From: Saccoglossus kowalevskii
Lineage: Eukaryota > Hemichordata > Enteropneusta > Harrimaniidae
Direction of reading: 5' to 3'
DNA: 48,560 nt
Assembly (NCBI RefSeq): GCF_000003605.2
Contig: NW_003120918.1
Coordinates: 346,543 to 395,102 of the forward strand
Shown here: one piece after another, positions 34,034-47,627 of the stretch
Layout of the letters: the number at the start of each line of letters is the position of its first letter
Numbering within the stretch: position 1 is the stretch's first letter
The notes under the pieces: model-generated
Seen by the model: only the letters and a program-made list of their open reading frames with translations
Database searches by the model: none
Told to the model about the DNA's origin: nothing
Program-made: the position numbers and the translations under genes

Positions 34034-35418
34034 TCTTTCTAAGCTTTCTTTGATTTAAAACTATGTCATTTATCAAAAGTTTACTGAGATAGATGATGGT
34101 GGAAATCCCAATATATGACATACAATATATCTAAAAAACATTTTGCAGAAAAAATGGTTATTACTACATAAGTGAAACTGAGAAAAATTAACATATCCGA
34201 TGATTGCACTATAACAAATCTTTTAAAGTATAAAGCCTACATGATATAGACTACAGATGATAATGAAAAATATAGTTATGTATACAAAGAATAATAATAA
34301 GTACTCTAAAATAATCATTGAGTTGTACATGTATATCTACAATATTTCTCTTTAAATTAAATGATGTCATATGATCGACATGTATTCTATCCAAATTTCT
34401 TCATTCATATTGACAATATCCGATTAGTGTGAATGCACATCTGCAATATATCTCATATGTGAATAACCTCTTGGATTCAATGACTATCAAACAATTATTA
34501 TAACACTACGTCAGTAGTAAAAACATAACCCTTCACCTGTGTAAACAGTGCCTGGTCAGTTGTAATATCAGTATCTGTAATATACTTTTAAAAAAGTAGA
34601 TATGCACATAACTAAACAAATCTATCCATCTATTTTTAGTTTTAATTGAATTTCGAAAGCCTATAACAACAAGGAATCTTTAAATTCATAAAATTTTCCA
34701 GCCGTATTTTATTGAGTAAAATGTACACAATGAATGAATATACCAATTCCCCAAATAGTGAACTAGTATTATTGGGGTTTATATAGTGTGAGAGTGACTG
34801 CAAATAATGACAATTTGACATATTTGTCGTATGCAATTATATCATCTGCATATTGTATGTGACTTCTTCTTACCGTAGTGAGGCGCATTTGCTGTTTGAA
34901 ATACGTGTTTTGTGATAATATATTACAAATCTAATTATAATAACTGATACAAGAAAATATTGCCTGGGCATCTAATTAACATATTTAAGGATAACAATAA
35001 ATATAATGATAAATACAAACCCTTTTCTTGAAAATGTTACTTTTAACCTGCTGAAAAGTTCAGACGGTTAACATTTTTTATCTAGCACACATCTGATTCC
35101 ACAGCACAATAAAGTTGAAAATTACGTGTATATCCTGCAGATTTCCAAAATGAATTATTGTTAAACCAAGATTGTTCTCATCAAAGTTATTTTAGTGTAA
35201 ATAGCAAGTTTGATCATTTTGTAAAGAAAACATTTGTCACTCTTTCCCTCTCATTAGCAGTAAAAAAACAATTTGTGGTATGTTGAACAAAAGAATTGTG
35301 TGGTTGACCACAGATTTGCTTCATAGGCAGTTAGCAAATCTCATCTTTATCAGCTTCTTTATCTTAACACACCATCATCATCATTATCGTCATCATCACC
35401 ATCTCTATGTGGCTCATG
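34034..35418. other. Spacer downstream of the VWD/EGF gene
   Basis: AT-rich. No exon or RNA gene recognised. The 3' UTR of the minus-strand gene ending at 35419 must start here; a (CAT)n-rich stretch at 35372-35403 lies just past the stop. Confidence 0.4.
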
Positions 35419-38400
35419 TTATATGTTCCCAGCTACAAAGTCGTCATCTTCAACATTGCGGCGGTATCTGAAAAAGATGATTCAGTCATTTATGCAAATT
35501 ATGAAACGAAATTCTTCTTCTTCAAAAAAGGAAAGATTACCTTCATTTACGTATTATCTGGTTTATATTTTATTTTAGTAGATTTAAAGGGTTACCTTTT
35601 GTAAACCACAACAGCAATTACTACTATGATCACAACTATGGCGGTTCCGAAAACAACTGCAAGGATCAATCCACTTGAATCATCTACTGTACATAAACTT
35701 AATTCTGAAAATACATTGACAAATCCGATTATTAGCAACTATATGAATACTAAACCGAAAACTAAAATAAGATAAACTGACAAAAACACCGTTACTTGGT
35801 GGCAGTTTATATTATAAGTATAATTTCACATATATTCGCACAACTAGGGAAAACCAAACTTAATAGATCTACACAATGGCAATATATGACATTATTATTA
35901 CAAACTTATATATAATTAGTATCGTCATAACAAGATATTTATTATTAAATCTCAAATTACATACCTACCAGCTTACCTATGTTGTTGCTCCACTTAGTGG
36001 TAGAATTACCCGGATTACAAACATAACATTCATTCAGAGAACTTCTCTCGCCTTCGGCATAACATTTTCCATTTATTGAGCAAGAAGCCATCTGTATTAA
36101 TGTTTATTATTAGTTATGTTTTAATATATATATATATATATATATTTGTGATGATAAAAATCTACACATAACGAACATGTCATGGTATGAAACATATTTT
36201 GAGCAGCATATCTTACCCTCTGGGTGCATTCTAGTGATTCAGAACAGGTTAAACACACAGAGTCATATATGATAACAGGAAGGGTCGTACTTTCTGAAGT
36301 ACCGTCATTACTGATAGCGATTTGGTAACCATGGAAATGAATCGCCGAATCTCCAGTATCTGAAGAAGTGTTACGCTGCAATTCAGAAAAATGGCAACCA
36401 ACTTGGAAAGCCCCCATAAATTCAGCAAGGGTTACGTCAACAGTTCCTTTATTCTCCCAGATAGCTGCCGATGTATTGTACTTAAGAAAAAAACCCATAA
36501 GAAACCAGGTAAGGACATTCCGTTTATATGTAATAATGATTTACGGGAAAAATGTTGCACCCGGACACATTTCTTACCTCTAAGTCATATATATGACAAG
36601 ACAAATGACTCGAGTTATATATTCCGGAACCAAATATTGTAATCTTTACACATGGCCTGATTCTCACATCACATAAATTGCCACCAATTATTTCATACAT
36701 AACAGGAGGTTTGCCGATTTCTATACTACAGTCAACTGATGTGAAACCATCATCGCATAGGCATATACCCTTGATACTACAGTATCCATGGTCGCTACAA
36801 TGGGCTGGGCAAACTGCTTCAACTACGCGCGTTGGTGGCACCAGTTCGCCGTCGCCGTCAGGCTCCCACAGACTTAAATTAGTATAGAATGTTGATAGGC
36901 ACTGACGTTCAATGAGAGTTCTCAATTCCCCTGCGATTGTTAAATCATCCATGGCCTGTGAAATATGAAATGCAAAAACATCATCAGAAGTGCTAAATAA
37001 GTATTATTTTTAGTATGTATTAATTGGTAGTACTGCCATATAGAAGATAAATGATGGTATATGAATACATTTCGAAGTAAATGTCATTATTACATTGATA
37101 TCGAAAATGCAGTCATCAATTCCAGTTTCGATCTCTGCTAATGTAGCCCCGATCTCCTCAACACACACATCAACAATATTGGATTGATACAGAGTATCAC
37201 GGCAATGCCGCGTGGCCTCGTCCTCCGTGATACCCCCAGGCGTTGGCCAGGTAAGAGAACTTATGTAATCAACAGCCGATCCAAACAAGTCCAAATTCGA
37301 CGAAAACGACATTGGTGGATAATAGATATCATCAGTGTAGAGGTCGCTGCCAGTAGATGCCTCTTTGTGATTGCCAAAACAAGCATAGTATTCGGATCCT
37401 GTCATATGTGGTAACATCGGATCACCATATGATGTCTGACAAGAAATATTATCGAATTCTGTATCATTCAGACATTGGCAGGTTGGGTAGGACGAAGCTC
37501 TACCTGGACCGCTAGTGGGAAAGTTTTCAGAAAAGAAAAGACTTCTACCCTTGTTGAGTAACCTAGTAGGAATGTATAAATATAACATATTGGATATGTA
37601 AATAAAAGTTAATGCTCTGTTCTGTGATTGGTATGTATATAACAATATAAAATCATTCTTTCCAGCCAAACAAACGAGTATTACACCATTTTAACACAAA
37701 CTGCATGATTTGTGTACTTGAATGTGTGAGAAACAGAACACACAACATAACATATTGGCGTTCATGCAATCCCCTTATTGCAAAATCGATATATAATGGG
37801 GCATGTATTTGAAGTTTTGTTTATAAAATGCTCTAATTAATCATTTTAAGTCTTACTTGTACGAGTTTGGGAATTTTTGTGGATAGCAACATTCATCCCG
37901 TTGAATCTTTCCAAACTCGTCTTCATAGTCTAGATCGTTATCTTTATCGTCATCAAATGAACCGCAAAGTCCTTCTACTCTGTCAAATAGCGCTCCATTC
38001 AGATTAACAATGATCGTGGGAATTCCAGATTTAGAATAAATAAATTGTACCCTCTGACCCGAAGGAGTGTCAATCTAGGAAGCAGAAAATATTTACTTAA
38101 TGAAGAAGCACTATTTACATACTATATTGTTCTGTACAGTTTTTGTTCCCAATTTGGGTAGAAATAGCCCGAAAACATTGAAAACCCTTATTCTTCATAG
38201 AAGCATGTTGCATATTATGTTACAATTTTCCCCCTTGTTTCTAAGTAAGACTTTATAAAGTGTGTCATTATAGCCCACTTCCAATTATTACCATTAGTTC
38301 CTTGCCATTGTCAGTCGCCGTAACTTTGAATGCCGGGTTACAATACGTTTTATTTCTATACACATAGTAAATGAACCCTCTCTCATGGTGACATCCGTCA

Positions 38401-41400
38401 ACCACAACAACGTCGTTTCCTTCACGGACTGCGACGCCGCAGTTGCATGATGGGTTTCTCTTAGAGTTTCCACACTTCCTAGTTCTAGTGTGAACCTTAA
38501 AACAAAATTTAATTCAAATTGGTGTTATATTCCAGCAGTATTATAATGGCTATTTATTATGTTTCTCAACGTTGTGATTGATTTTCGCAGACTTTGTTAT
38601 TTACTTGATCAATAAATCACAAGCTATAAATGTTACGACTGAGCAAAATGCAACAAATTGTACCGTAAAATCGAATAGTTCGGATCCTGTCTTCTCTTTT
38701 ATCAGTATATAGTCACCATCTCCAAACCAATGAAAATGACTGAAACAATTACAAACATTTCTTGAAAGAGTATAATTAAGTACATATATTTTCATTCCAT
38801 GGTTAAAAATTATTGTATTTAATTATGTGGTGTCTTTCATGGATTACATAGTTACCTAGCAACCTACTTCGTACATATGTATCATAATGCTGGTATAAAA
38901 AAGGTTATCAGCGTATTACTAACGCCTCAAATTATTTGTACTCACTTGCCATCAAATGTTCTATAATGTGGGTCACCACTTGATGTACAACTTCCATAAT
39001 TCTCTTGATTCACATGTACCTGCAATAGCAACATTACAATAAGGTTATTACGAGAATATGCACGAACAGCTGGAGTATCGACCGACGCGCAGCGGAGATC
39101 TTTGCACGGCGTACTGTCTGAGTGCATATTTTGAGGTATTCTCGTAATAACCTTATTATTATACATCTTTTCCTTGCAAGGATACATCATGGGAATGCCG
39201 AAATCCAAAAAGTTTAGTACAGATTCAGCGAACTTCTTTGTGTGCAGTCCGGTCAAATCCTGTTGGCAGCCATGTTTGCGTGATCATTCCATATTTGGAA
39301 TTCGCATTTCTTTATACAAAAATACCCAGTAAAATACCGCATAAAGTACGGCACGCTGTAACTTGTGGCGTTACGATGAGAGATGTATAATAATACAGTA
39401 TATGCAACAAACAAACTAATGTCCAACTCACCGCTATTTGGCCAGGATTATATTTGTTGAAATAGTATGGATTTGAGCCATCTTCTATGTACACATTTAG
39501 ATAATACGTAGCATTATCATTGACTGGTCCATCAGGTCGAATTACCACCTCCACGGTTATAATGTCTCCGACAACATAAGTATTTGTTAGGTTAACAAAA
39601 CAGTGTTCAATATTGATTCTATAATCCAATGTGGCAATCCTAAGTGTTATTCCACAATTATTACTGTTGTGATCGCAGATTATTGGCACATTGTTAGTGA
39701 AACGAACAGAGTATGGTTTACTGTTTTCATTCAGTTCAAATGAACTGTCATGAATCTGTAAAAAACGTAGTTAACAGTAACGTATCATTAAAACATTCAT
39801 ATATAATTTACTGAAAACAATATATATATTATATGAATAATTAACGAATAATTGGCGTGTAATTAAGGTAATTTGTCTTACAATTGCAAATCAACAGTTG
39901 CAAACTATTGTTTTCCCAAGTTCATCGAAATAAATTTACCTTTCATACTACTCACTAATTTTTTTTTTGATATTATTCTGTACGCTATTTACATATTACA
40001 AAATATACACTCGAATATCCATGTTTTTCAGAAAACTGTACACGTTGAGAAATAGGCAAAGATTTTTTTTTAATTTAAAGATGTGAGATGTTAAATTTAT
40101 TTTTTAGTTTAATTTACCAGGTTTCAAAATCAAGGCGCATCAGTGGTCGCATCAGACCGTATATGGCAAATTCAATGTGAACAGAACGTGTAAAACAAAT
40201 GAGCAATTCAAACGCGCGCTACATGTCGACCATGGATTGAAATTAACTTACATTTATACCGAAGAAAATGGAATCACTTTTTACAGGACTGGTTTTGTCT
40301 TTTCCCTGAAATCGTGACTTTGCTGTACATGTTATCTAATATAGAATACAATATTAAAATGATAAATATTACAACATACCATGTCCCACTGTCACATCGG
40401 TCCTACCCAAGCTTCCCCGTCTGTTTCTCTGCTTCGCCACCAAAAATAAACTACAGTACATTTGCTATACGGCTACTGTTCTGCCCACTGACAATTTGCA
40501 TAATTCGACCTTTAACCTTTGCAAAACACCCAATCATATAGTATATCATGCTAGTACCAAAGGTCACACGCTTGAGTAGTTTATATACCCATATTATTCA
40601 ATGCTATAAAATAATTCTACAAGTCATAATACATCAATGTACAATGAACTTAGTTGAGTTGTGTTGTGTCGGAAAAATAGATAAAACACTTTAAAACTAT
40701 TCTTTGTGCGGCTCGATTGGCAATGATGCCAATTGAGATTTTGTTTACTTCCGGTAAAGGCGTTTAAATTATGAATACATAATTAGCTCATTATAAATGT
40801 GACCAACCAGCGCGTTACATTATTTCAGAGCGCAGACGAGTGATCTAGCAAATATACTGGAGTCTATTTTCGGTAGCGAAGTGGAGAAACAAGAAGATGG
40901 GGACATATCGGTCTTGAATCTACACACAATGTGAAGGTTAAATTCGGTAAGGAAAATCTATGCAGCATGCAAAGATTCTTGATATTCAAATATTGTACAA
41001 AATGGTTTAACTCTTATCACCAGCGGGCGCATCAGTTGGGTTTTGTGTGTAACACAAATAATACAAACAAATGCCCAAACTTTGAAATCAATGATACGAA
41101 GTTTTTGAACTTGAATCGCATTAGGGTGGTAATTTTTTTGTTTCCCCGCCATATCCCACAAACATGAGTAACTAAAACAATAAAGGCACACAAACTACAA
41201 TGGTTTGAATGACACATTAATGGGCATTGATAGATTAATAATTTGTATGCTTACCCTCTGACCTAGTGAATATACACCATCATCTCCCTCTATGGGAAAT
41301 TTGAAATCATCGAGGGTGGCAACAATAGTGTCAGTTCGACCCTTTTCAAGTGTATACAAATCCTCCCGTACTAAGACATCGTCTACCAACCAGTTGACAA

Positions 41401-43370
41401 GAAATACCGATACAAACACGTCATTTCGTTCAGATTCAAATGTACATCGGACAATTGGTGTCATCAATGGTTCCGTAGAAAATTCAGGGTACAACGCTGG
41501 AACAACATCTATGGACACAACTGGATCACCCGTTATCGCCGGAAACGTGTCTGTGGACGAGGACAACTCGTCAGCTTGAATTGAAAGTTACAAATCAGCT
41601 ACTGATTCTAATAATGTTGGTCATTCATATCATTGTCGCCAGTAGGCATGACATTGTTAGTGTCTAAGATCATACTTACTGTATAAGTTCATGTATCCAT
41701 CACAATATGGATGACACATAAGAAAAAGTAGGTTTATTAAACTAATAATTATATAGCAATGGGGTTTAACATTAATCCATTGCACACTAAAGTTTTCAAA
41801 AAAAAGGTGCCTGCCAATTCAAAGTTATTCAACATATTCATTTACCAAAATAACAGCAAACTTCGTAGCCCAGTTGAATTCTGGGAGTACATAGACGTTT
41901 GGTTATTTCAAGCTACTCCTTAAAATTCAAGTCGCCAGGAATTATTTCACATACCTGTACATCCTGGAGTAAATCCAGTCGGCGACGTCTGGCCATCTGG
42001 ACACCTTAATTCAGTTCCTAGAAGCACAATAGATTAAGCTGCTCAGGAACACGTAATCAAAAACTAAATCATACTTATAAAGACAATAAAATGAAACGGA
42101 GTACAAAATCAAGAAACACCTATACAACAAAAAGTCGCTTCCAAAAAAGGAAAAGAAAATGTGATCATGATTTGTAAGCTCGTATACCGTAAAGCGTTCT
42201 TGCCCATGTGCCGTGATTGACAACCGTGCACTTGTTATGATATGATCAATGTCGTTACTAGTGAATATAATTCATTACAACCACATCTGCAAGGCAAGTC
42301 AAGTCAACGAGTTTATGGTACGCATGCGATCATTAATGAGGCGACGTTTGATCTAGTACCAATAAATGTATTATTGAATTCAGTACTTATTCAGCGAAAA
42401 ATCTCGCGAGAACAACATTATGTCTCTTGTTAAATATGGCTAAATTTAGCTTAAATTTCCTGTGACGAAAACGGGTACTTACCAGCACAATATGCTCTTG
42501 TACAGGGAACACTTGCCAGCTTATAAACATAGAAACCCCCACAGTTCTTAACCTTTATATCATGTCGATAATAACACTTCAATGATAGCAAATTTCCACA
42601 GGCGATGGCCCATACCTCGTCGTTCCCTTCAGGGTGCGTTCCTTGCAAATATAGTGGGATTTCAGTCCCGCAGCTGTAGCGGGGCAAGTCGTCTCGTGTC
42701 GTCATCTCTCCGCCGGCACCACTAGTGAATCTATACCACTGGTTCTGCAGGTTGCTATCACATATTTTTGATTCGTCGTCAGGGTCAACATGATAGTTTA
42801 TACTGCGTTTCGGTTCATCTATAGCTACATAGTTCACACACGGGTCTCCGGTAACACTTACTATGAGAAAAAAAACAAAAGAAATAATACAGATCTTTTG
42901 TACTCTTGGTATATAGATGGATGAATAGAGTTGTGATGTCATTAAATTTGCAATTTTCAGTAGTAGGTAAGTAGGTAATTATAATGTGACCGTGTCATTC
43001 TCTATAATAAGTTGTCTGAGGGTTGACGGTAAACTCAAAACAGAGAATGGCAGTTTCACCCAAGGCAATCCATTATTTAGCGCACTCGGTCTCGGTTATT
43101 CATTTGTTGAATAAGCAAAGTAAACACAGAACCAAGAATACCAAGTAACTGGGCCTGTTCCCGTACACTGATTATCACAGTTCGACAATTGACGCCATGT
43201 TCCTCACTGTTTAATGGGTAGGCGACCACATGTGGGTTGATAGTCAGACTAACCACTATGCTACAAAACTAGGTGAATACTAAATTACATTATGTTAGAT
43301 TAAGAACTGTTGTCTACTTACAGCCTGTAGAAAGTATTATAATGTGAACAAGAGCGCGCCATATATCCAT
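35419..43370 (-). CDS. VWDE-like single-pass membrane protein (D8C, VWD, EGF, TM), complete 15-exon gene
   Basis: Exons (high to low): 43370-43322, 42860-42483, 42017-41955, 41574-41255, 39755-39432, 39019-38946, 38739-38664, 38495-38292, 38074-37857, 37562-37094, 36955-36578, 36480-36217, 36091-35977, 35704-35596, 35467-35419. Every border is AG/GT, phases agree throughout and the sum is 3,090 nt: 1,029 residues plus stop (TAA 35421-35419). Start MDIWRALVHIIILSTG is a signal peptide. The order is D8C (about 21-142), a VWDE-type beta-rich region (164-378), VWD (about 385-565), a Cys-poor region, EGF (about 773-801), a Cys-rich module (940-978), TM (about 989-1012) and a 16-residue basic/acidic tail. 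It is expected at the cell surface with a large extracellular part. The vertebrate VWDE name is by domain similarity only; the ligand is unknown. Confidence 0.9.
35596..35704 (-). other. Transmembrane exon
   Basis: Encodes ELSLCTVDDSSG then about 24 hydrophobic residues (LILAVVFGTAIVVIIVVIAV) ending in VVYKR, a stop-transfer Lys/Arg. The extracellular side precedes it. Confidence 0.9.
36124..36145. repeat. (TA)n microsatellite in intron 12
   Basis: About eleven TA repeats between exons 12 and 13 of the VWDE-like gene. Confidence 0.9.
36578..36955 (-). other. EGF-like domain exon
   Basis: Contains CPAHCSDHGYCSIKGICLC and DDGFTSVDC: six Cys in EGF spacing. It lacks the D/N-x-D/N calcium-binding lead. 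Only one EGF is seen in this gene. The flanks include NLSLWEPDGDGELVPP and VMYEIIGG. Confidence 0.85.
37857..39019 (-). other. von Willebrand factor type D domain (exons 6-9)
   Basis: Begins CTSSGDPHYRTFDG in exon 6, continues HFHWFGDGDYILIKEK (exon 7), a Cys-rich NPSCNCGVAVREGNDVVVVD (exon 8) and VEGLCGSFDDDKDNDL (exon 9), the usual first and last signatures of VWD. The Asp-rich end fits the calcium site of this domain. Confidence 0.9.
39038..39157. repeat. Perfect 21-bp inverted repeat bounding a 120-bp intronic insert
   Basis: AATAAGGTTATTACGAGAAT(A) at 39038-39058 and its exact reverse complement at 39137-39157, with a second pair TATGCAC/GTGCATA just inside. The GC-rich interior (GACCGACGCGCAGCGG) differs from the AT-rich intron around it. 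It starts 19 bases from exon 6. It is MITE-like; no clear target duplication was fixed. Confidence 0.6.
40824..40934 (+). other. Coding-like scrap in intron 4
   Basis: A plus-strand frame reads TSDLANILESIFGSEVEK, then QEDGDISVLNLHTM and a TGA at 40932-40934. Codon use and acidity look protein-like and it is opposite to the host gene. It may be the end of a transposon ORF. No family recognised. Confidence 0.2.
42483..42860 (-). other. D8C (uromodulin/GP2/OIT3-type) domain exon
   Basis: One 378-nt exon encodes the whole domain: DPCVNYVAIDEPKRSINY, CDSNLQNQWYRFTSGAGGEM, SCGTEIPLYLQGTHPEG and VKNCGGFYVYKL, with Cys positions as in the D8C domains of uromodulin, GP2, OIT3 and VWDE. In those proteins it is an extracellular disulphide-rich module. 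Confidence 0.9.
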
Positions 43371-43501
43371 TCTTCTGTTGTTCACGAGGAGTAGGGCTTG
43401 CTTAAGAAGGAAGTAGAACCACTTTGACCCGAGTATGATTCCATAAATCACCAGTCTAGTGAACCATACACGCACACGTATGTATCTACTAGTATACAAA
43501 A

Positions 43502-44714
43502 CCTACGCAAACATTGGGCACGCAACTAGCATAGTAATTTACGTAGCCATACACCTAATAGAAAATAAACATCGTGTTTTATGATCTGTGCAATAAACAT
43601 GGCCTCATTACTTGACAGTAATAAACAAACCACGTGTCCATAGTTTGTTAATTGTTGGCTCCTTCATTGCTCAAGTCTATTAATAATGGGCGAAATAAGA
43701 AGTTGAAAATGCTAAATTATAAATATATAATTTAATATAACTGTATATGAATAACCTACCTATACTGTTAATTTTATCACATACATACAGTCTGAAATGA
43801 TATGTAGGTAATTTTTAGTACAAACAACACTAATTACATGTTTGTTTGTTAAACAGTTATAAACTAGACGCCTAAAGTCAAGTGGCACCGGCAGCAGCAC
43901 CTCGGCATACCTGTGCAACTACCTTCGAACCGAATTAATTATGATTATTCTACCGTGTTTTAGCCGAGTTCGCATCAACATGACAGAGTGGAGTTATTTA
44001 TATGAGTGATTGATCGTCGTCTTCAGTTAATATTTAGATTTTGGACTTACCTTTTCATGTATTTGAAACATTGATCTATCATATTTATTAATTTCGTAAT
44101 TTTTGATATGTGTTGAGTTTTTTCGATTTTGTTTGAAAACATCCTGCCGATTGTTTTGCTTGGGATATAGACGCTTAACAAACTAACATGCATTCAGTAT
44201 TGTTCGTACTATAAAAGACCTACATATTATTTCAGACTGTCTAGATGTGTTAAAATTGACAGTATAACAGGGAATTCATATAATACTACGAGTGACTTAC
44301 GTTATATGGGTGTAGGTATGATATTGTAAAATATTTAACTGTAGTATAATAGTCAAAAACGTTGTATATCTGTTTAAGTTTAATTTTTTTTATTTATGCC
44401 TTGTCGCTGTCTTGTAATTGAATTTACATTGCAGTAACTGTACAGTGTTAATATAAACTTATATTAATGTATATATATAATTGTAATATTTTAAACTTGT
44501 TAATTCGTTTTTGCCCAATAATCATAGCCATGAGCAATTTAGGAACCAAAAATTAACAACTATGGACACAAAACCGTGGTTTGTTTATTACTGTCAAGTA
44601 GTGAGACCATGTTTATTGCACAGATCATCAAAACGATGTGTATTTTCTATTAGGTGTTCGTAACCATGGCTATTTAAATTACCATACTAGTTGCGTGCTT
44701 CGTGTTTGCGTAGG
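43502..44714. repeat. Large inverted repeat (arms about 190-200 bp)
   Basis: Left arm 43502-43691 (starts CCTACGCAAACA, contains GCAATAAACATGG and TTGACAGTAATAAACAAACC). Right arm 44513-44714 is its reverse complement (ends TGTTTGCGTAGG) with scattered differences. The arms enclose about 820 bases. It lies just upstream of exon 1 of the VWDE-like gene. It may be a foldback transposon or duplicated flank. Confidence 0.7.
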
Positions 44715-45275
44715 GTTATATGCATAAATATATTTCACGTGTATACTAATGTATACATATATATAAACTTTTTATGAAACTTCCCAACGAGTATTCACAG
44801 AGAATGATAAACAAATTGTTAAAAGTCAATATAAAGCAGGTGAATAGTCAGTGTAATGATATATTGCCATACTGTTAATTTTATCACATCCAGGCAGTCT
44901 GAAATGATATATAGGTCGTTTTATTGCGAACGATACTGACTCCATGTTTGTTTGTTAAGCAACTATAAACTAGATAGCTGAAAATCAAGTGAAATAGGCA
45001 GCAATACCTCGGCATACCTGTGCAGCCATCTTAGAAGCGAATTAGTTATGCTTATTCTAGCCGCGTTCGCATCAGCATGGCAGGGAGGAGTTACTATAAT
45101 GGGTGATGCCCGTCGTCTTCCGTCATTATTAAGATTTTCGACATTACTTTTTCACATATTTGAAATATTGATCTATCATATTTATTAATTTCGCGAATTT
45201 TGAATATGTGTCGTATTGTTTTCAAATTTACTTTGACAATATCTGCCCATTGCTTTGTTTTTTGGTATGATCATT
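43762..45275. repeat. Direct duplication, copies 43762-44170 and 44869-45275
   Basis: Both copies begin ATACTGTTAATTTTATCACA and share GCAGTCTGAAATGATAT-like, CCTCGGCATACCTGTGCA and ATTGATCTATCATATTTATT blocks at a constant offset of about 1,107. The first copy lies inside the inverted repeat and the second outside it. Non-coding. Confidence 0.75.
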
Positions 45276-47627
45276 TGATAAACTGTACGCTAATAACGTC
45301 ACATGCTCTACTTAATATGCATATGATTATAGTATTTTACTCTAACTTCAATATTGAGGAGATATATAAAAGAGAACCCTGCACAGGTGCACATGTTATT
45401 TCTTGTCGAAAAATCTACTTTGTTTTGTGTTCCGCAATTAGCTATTGCCACCTCATTATATGTGTGTTATTTTTACCCGCTTGTCTTAACAACTGCTGTT
45501 TTGAAGAGCATTTAACAATGTGTCATCACTCATCGATATCGATTTACCGAGAGCTTGGCAGATAAGGATGTAAATGTGAATGTATTATGAACAACATAAA
45601 CATTGGGCATAGTCATAACAACATACAAAAACATTTGTAAACAAAACGGTGTTTCCATAACAACTGTAACAGCGACAATATAATGAACACATCGAATACA
45701 ATTATTGATCATGAAAATTATCCCACAGTGTAGAAAGATGGGCACAGATCAACGGAAGGCTTCATATCCTGTTAACTCTATGACGTTGAACAGATCAAAT
45801 CGCAGAATATATTCGTCTGTTGCTGGATACAGTGCATGGTCGTAAATTCGGCGTATACGCATAGGATTAGCATACATAATATAAGAAGACAACTGCGTGG
45901 TGTTATTAGTAAACATGACAACAACATTTTATTTTATTTTAAATTGTGATTGACCTTGGAGAATAGTGTACATCAAGTTAAACGATTGGACACATTTTAA
46001 AATAGACTGTTGGATTTAACCTGAATATTAAACAGTATATCAAGTCTGTACTATTGCAATTACAACGATAAGGATCACACAATAGTGCGTTCACATCAGT
46101 CTTTTTATGAACAGGGGTCGTAAACCTGGCGGCGAAAAAAAGCGAATAACGCACAGATAGGTAATGCTTTTGTTAATCCCAATAACTGTATATACGTCAT
46201 TGCAATCAGCCATATATAATTAGAAACTCTTCGCCATGTTATATATCAAAATTACATGATACATATCTACCAAGCAGTATAAAAACAGCAATATAACAAT
46301 GTGTCAGCATATAAGACGAAAAAAACGTGTCTAGCTTTAATTATTTTTTATGGGACTATTATAATATATGGTATTTAATTTATTAGGATTTGTAATAGTC
46401 ACTCAGTACACTTAGTACACACTGATACTTGACATATTATTCATTGACATATTTATTGAAAATGTCATACCGGAATGTACAGAATGTTCTTTTGGGTCGA
46501 GTCGAGTACCTCTCAAGTGCCAGTATTGAATGCTTTAAGCGAGTTAGCGTGCCATGTCTTCACCCTCGATTTTAGCATCGTGTATATATTTCTGTCCGTG
46601 ATTCGAGATACATTTTTTTGATTGTTTTCATATAAATATGTATTGTAAGTGAATGCGGTGTATGCGAAGGCCCAATCTTTGTTTATGTGCACGAATATTA
46701 CTTATAAAATTGATTAATGATTTTGTTACCATTTAATACTACATGTACTATATTAATCTTAAAGTCCCGTTTAGAATATTATGTTCGAATTTCATGTAAA
46801 TAAATATTGTATTTCATACGCGTTGTATGAGTCACATATCGAACAGAACGCGACGCGACGACCATCCATTTAACGTGAGAAAAATAACTGGCAAAATTAG
46901 ACAGTCTATATTTGATTCGAACATAACAATATTGAGCAGACATAATATAGAACGAATCAGTGAGAGAAAAAAATACGAACCCAAAGAATGTGCTACTGTC
47001 AGTGGTTTGATTGGAAATGTTTATTTGACTAAAAAAATATGAATGACAGTGTTCAAGAAGAACTCAGTAATAGAATTTCTGACTTGAAATGACGAAAATA
47101 TACATAAAATTAGTAAATTGCAGATATTTTGAAAATTAAAAAGATCTGAAGTTGGTCAACTCATAACACATGAACACCAAATCCGAAGAGATTTCTTCAC
47201 GAAAATTAATATTATCACGTCAATTAAAATTGGTTTTGACCTTTTAGTCTCACCTACCTGTACCACTGATGATACAATATAAACATAGAATAAACAAGTT
47301 ACTAACAATAACTTCGGGTTGGAATATAATTTTTAAAATGATTTCTTAAATAATTTGTCACAAACGATTATTTCAACAAACGTCGACTCCAGTAATGTAG
47401 TGCATATTTGTTAGTGTGTAGCATGCCTTCTTACCAAGACTTTAAAACAATTCATCATATCTACTAAAGGATTTGTCCATGACAGAAATAAAAAAATCTG
47501 ATATTTACACGTGGAACCAATATGACTTAAACTGACATAGAATTTCTATACCGATATCTCAGCATTGGCATCTCATTAAACCTCATTCAGCCCAGTAAAC
47601 ATCATTAAGTTTGAAATTATAATATTT
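45276..47627. other. Spacer between tandem paralogues
   Basis: AT-rich. No exon, RNA gene or clear repeat recognised. Short open frames at 45530-45745 and 46827-47042 have no motifs. Confidence 0.4.

Noticed and set aside
35280..35604. Plus-strand frames over the VWDE-like 3' end
   Set aside because: They are antisense to the tail exon and 3' UTR; the minus strand has the splice signals and stop that complete the gene.
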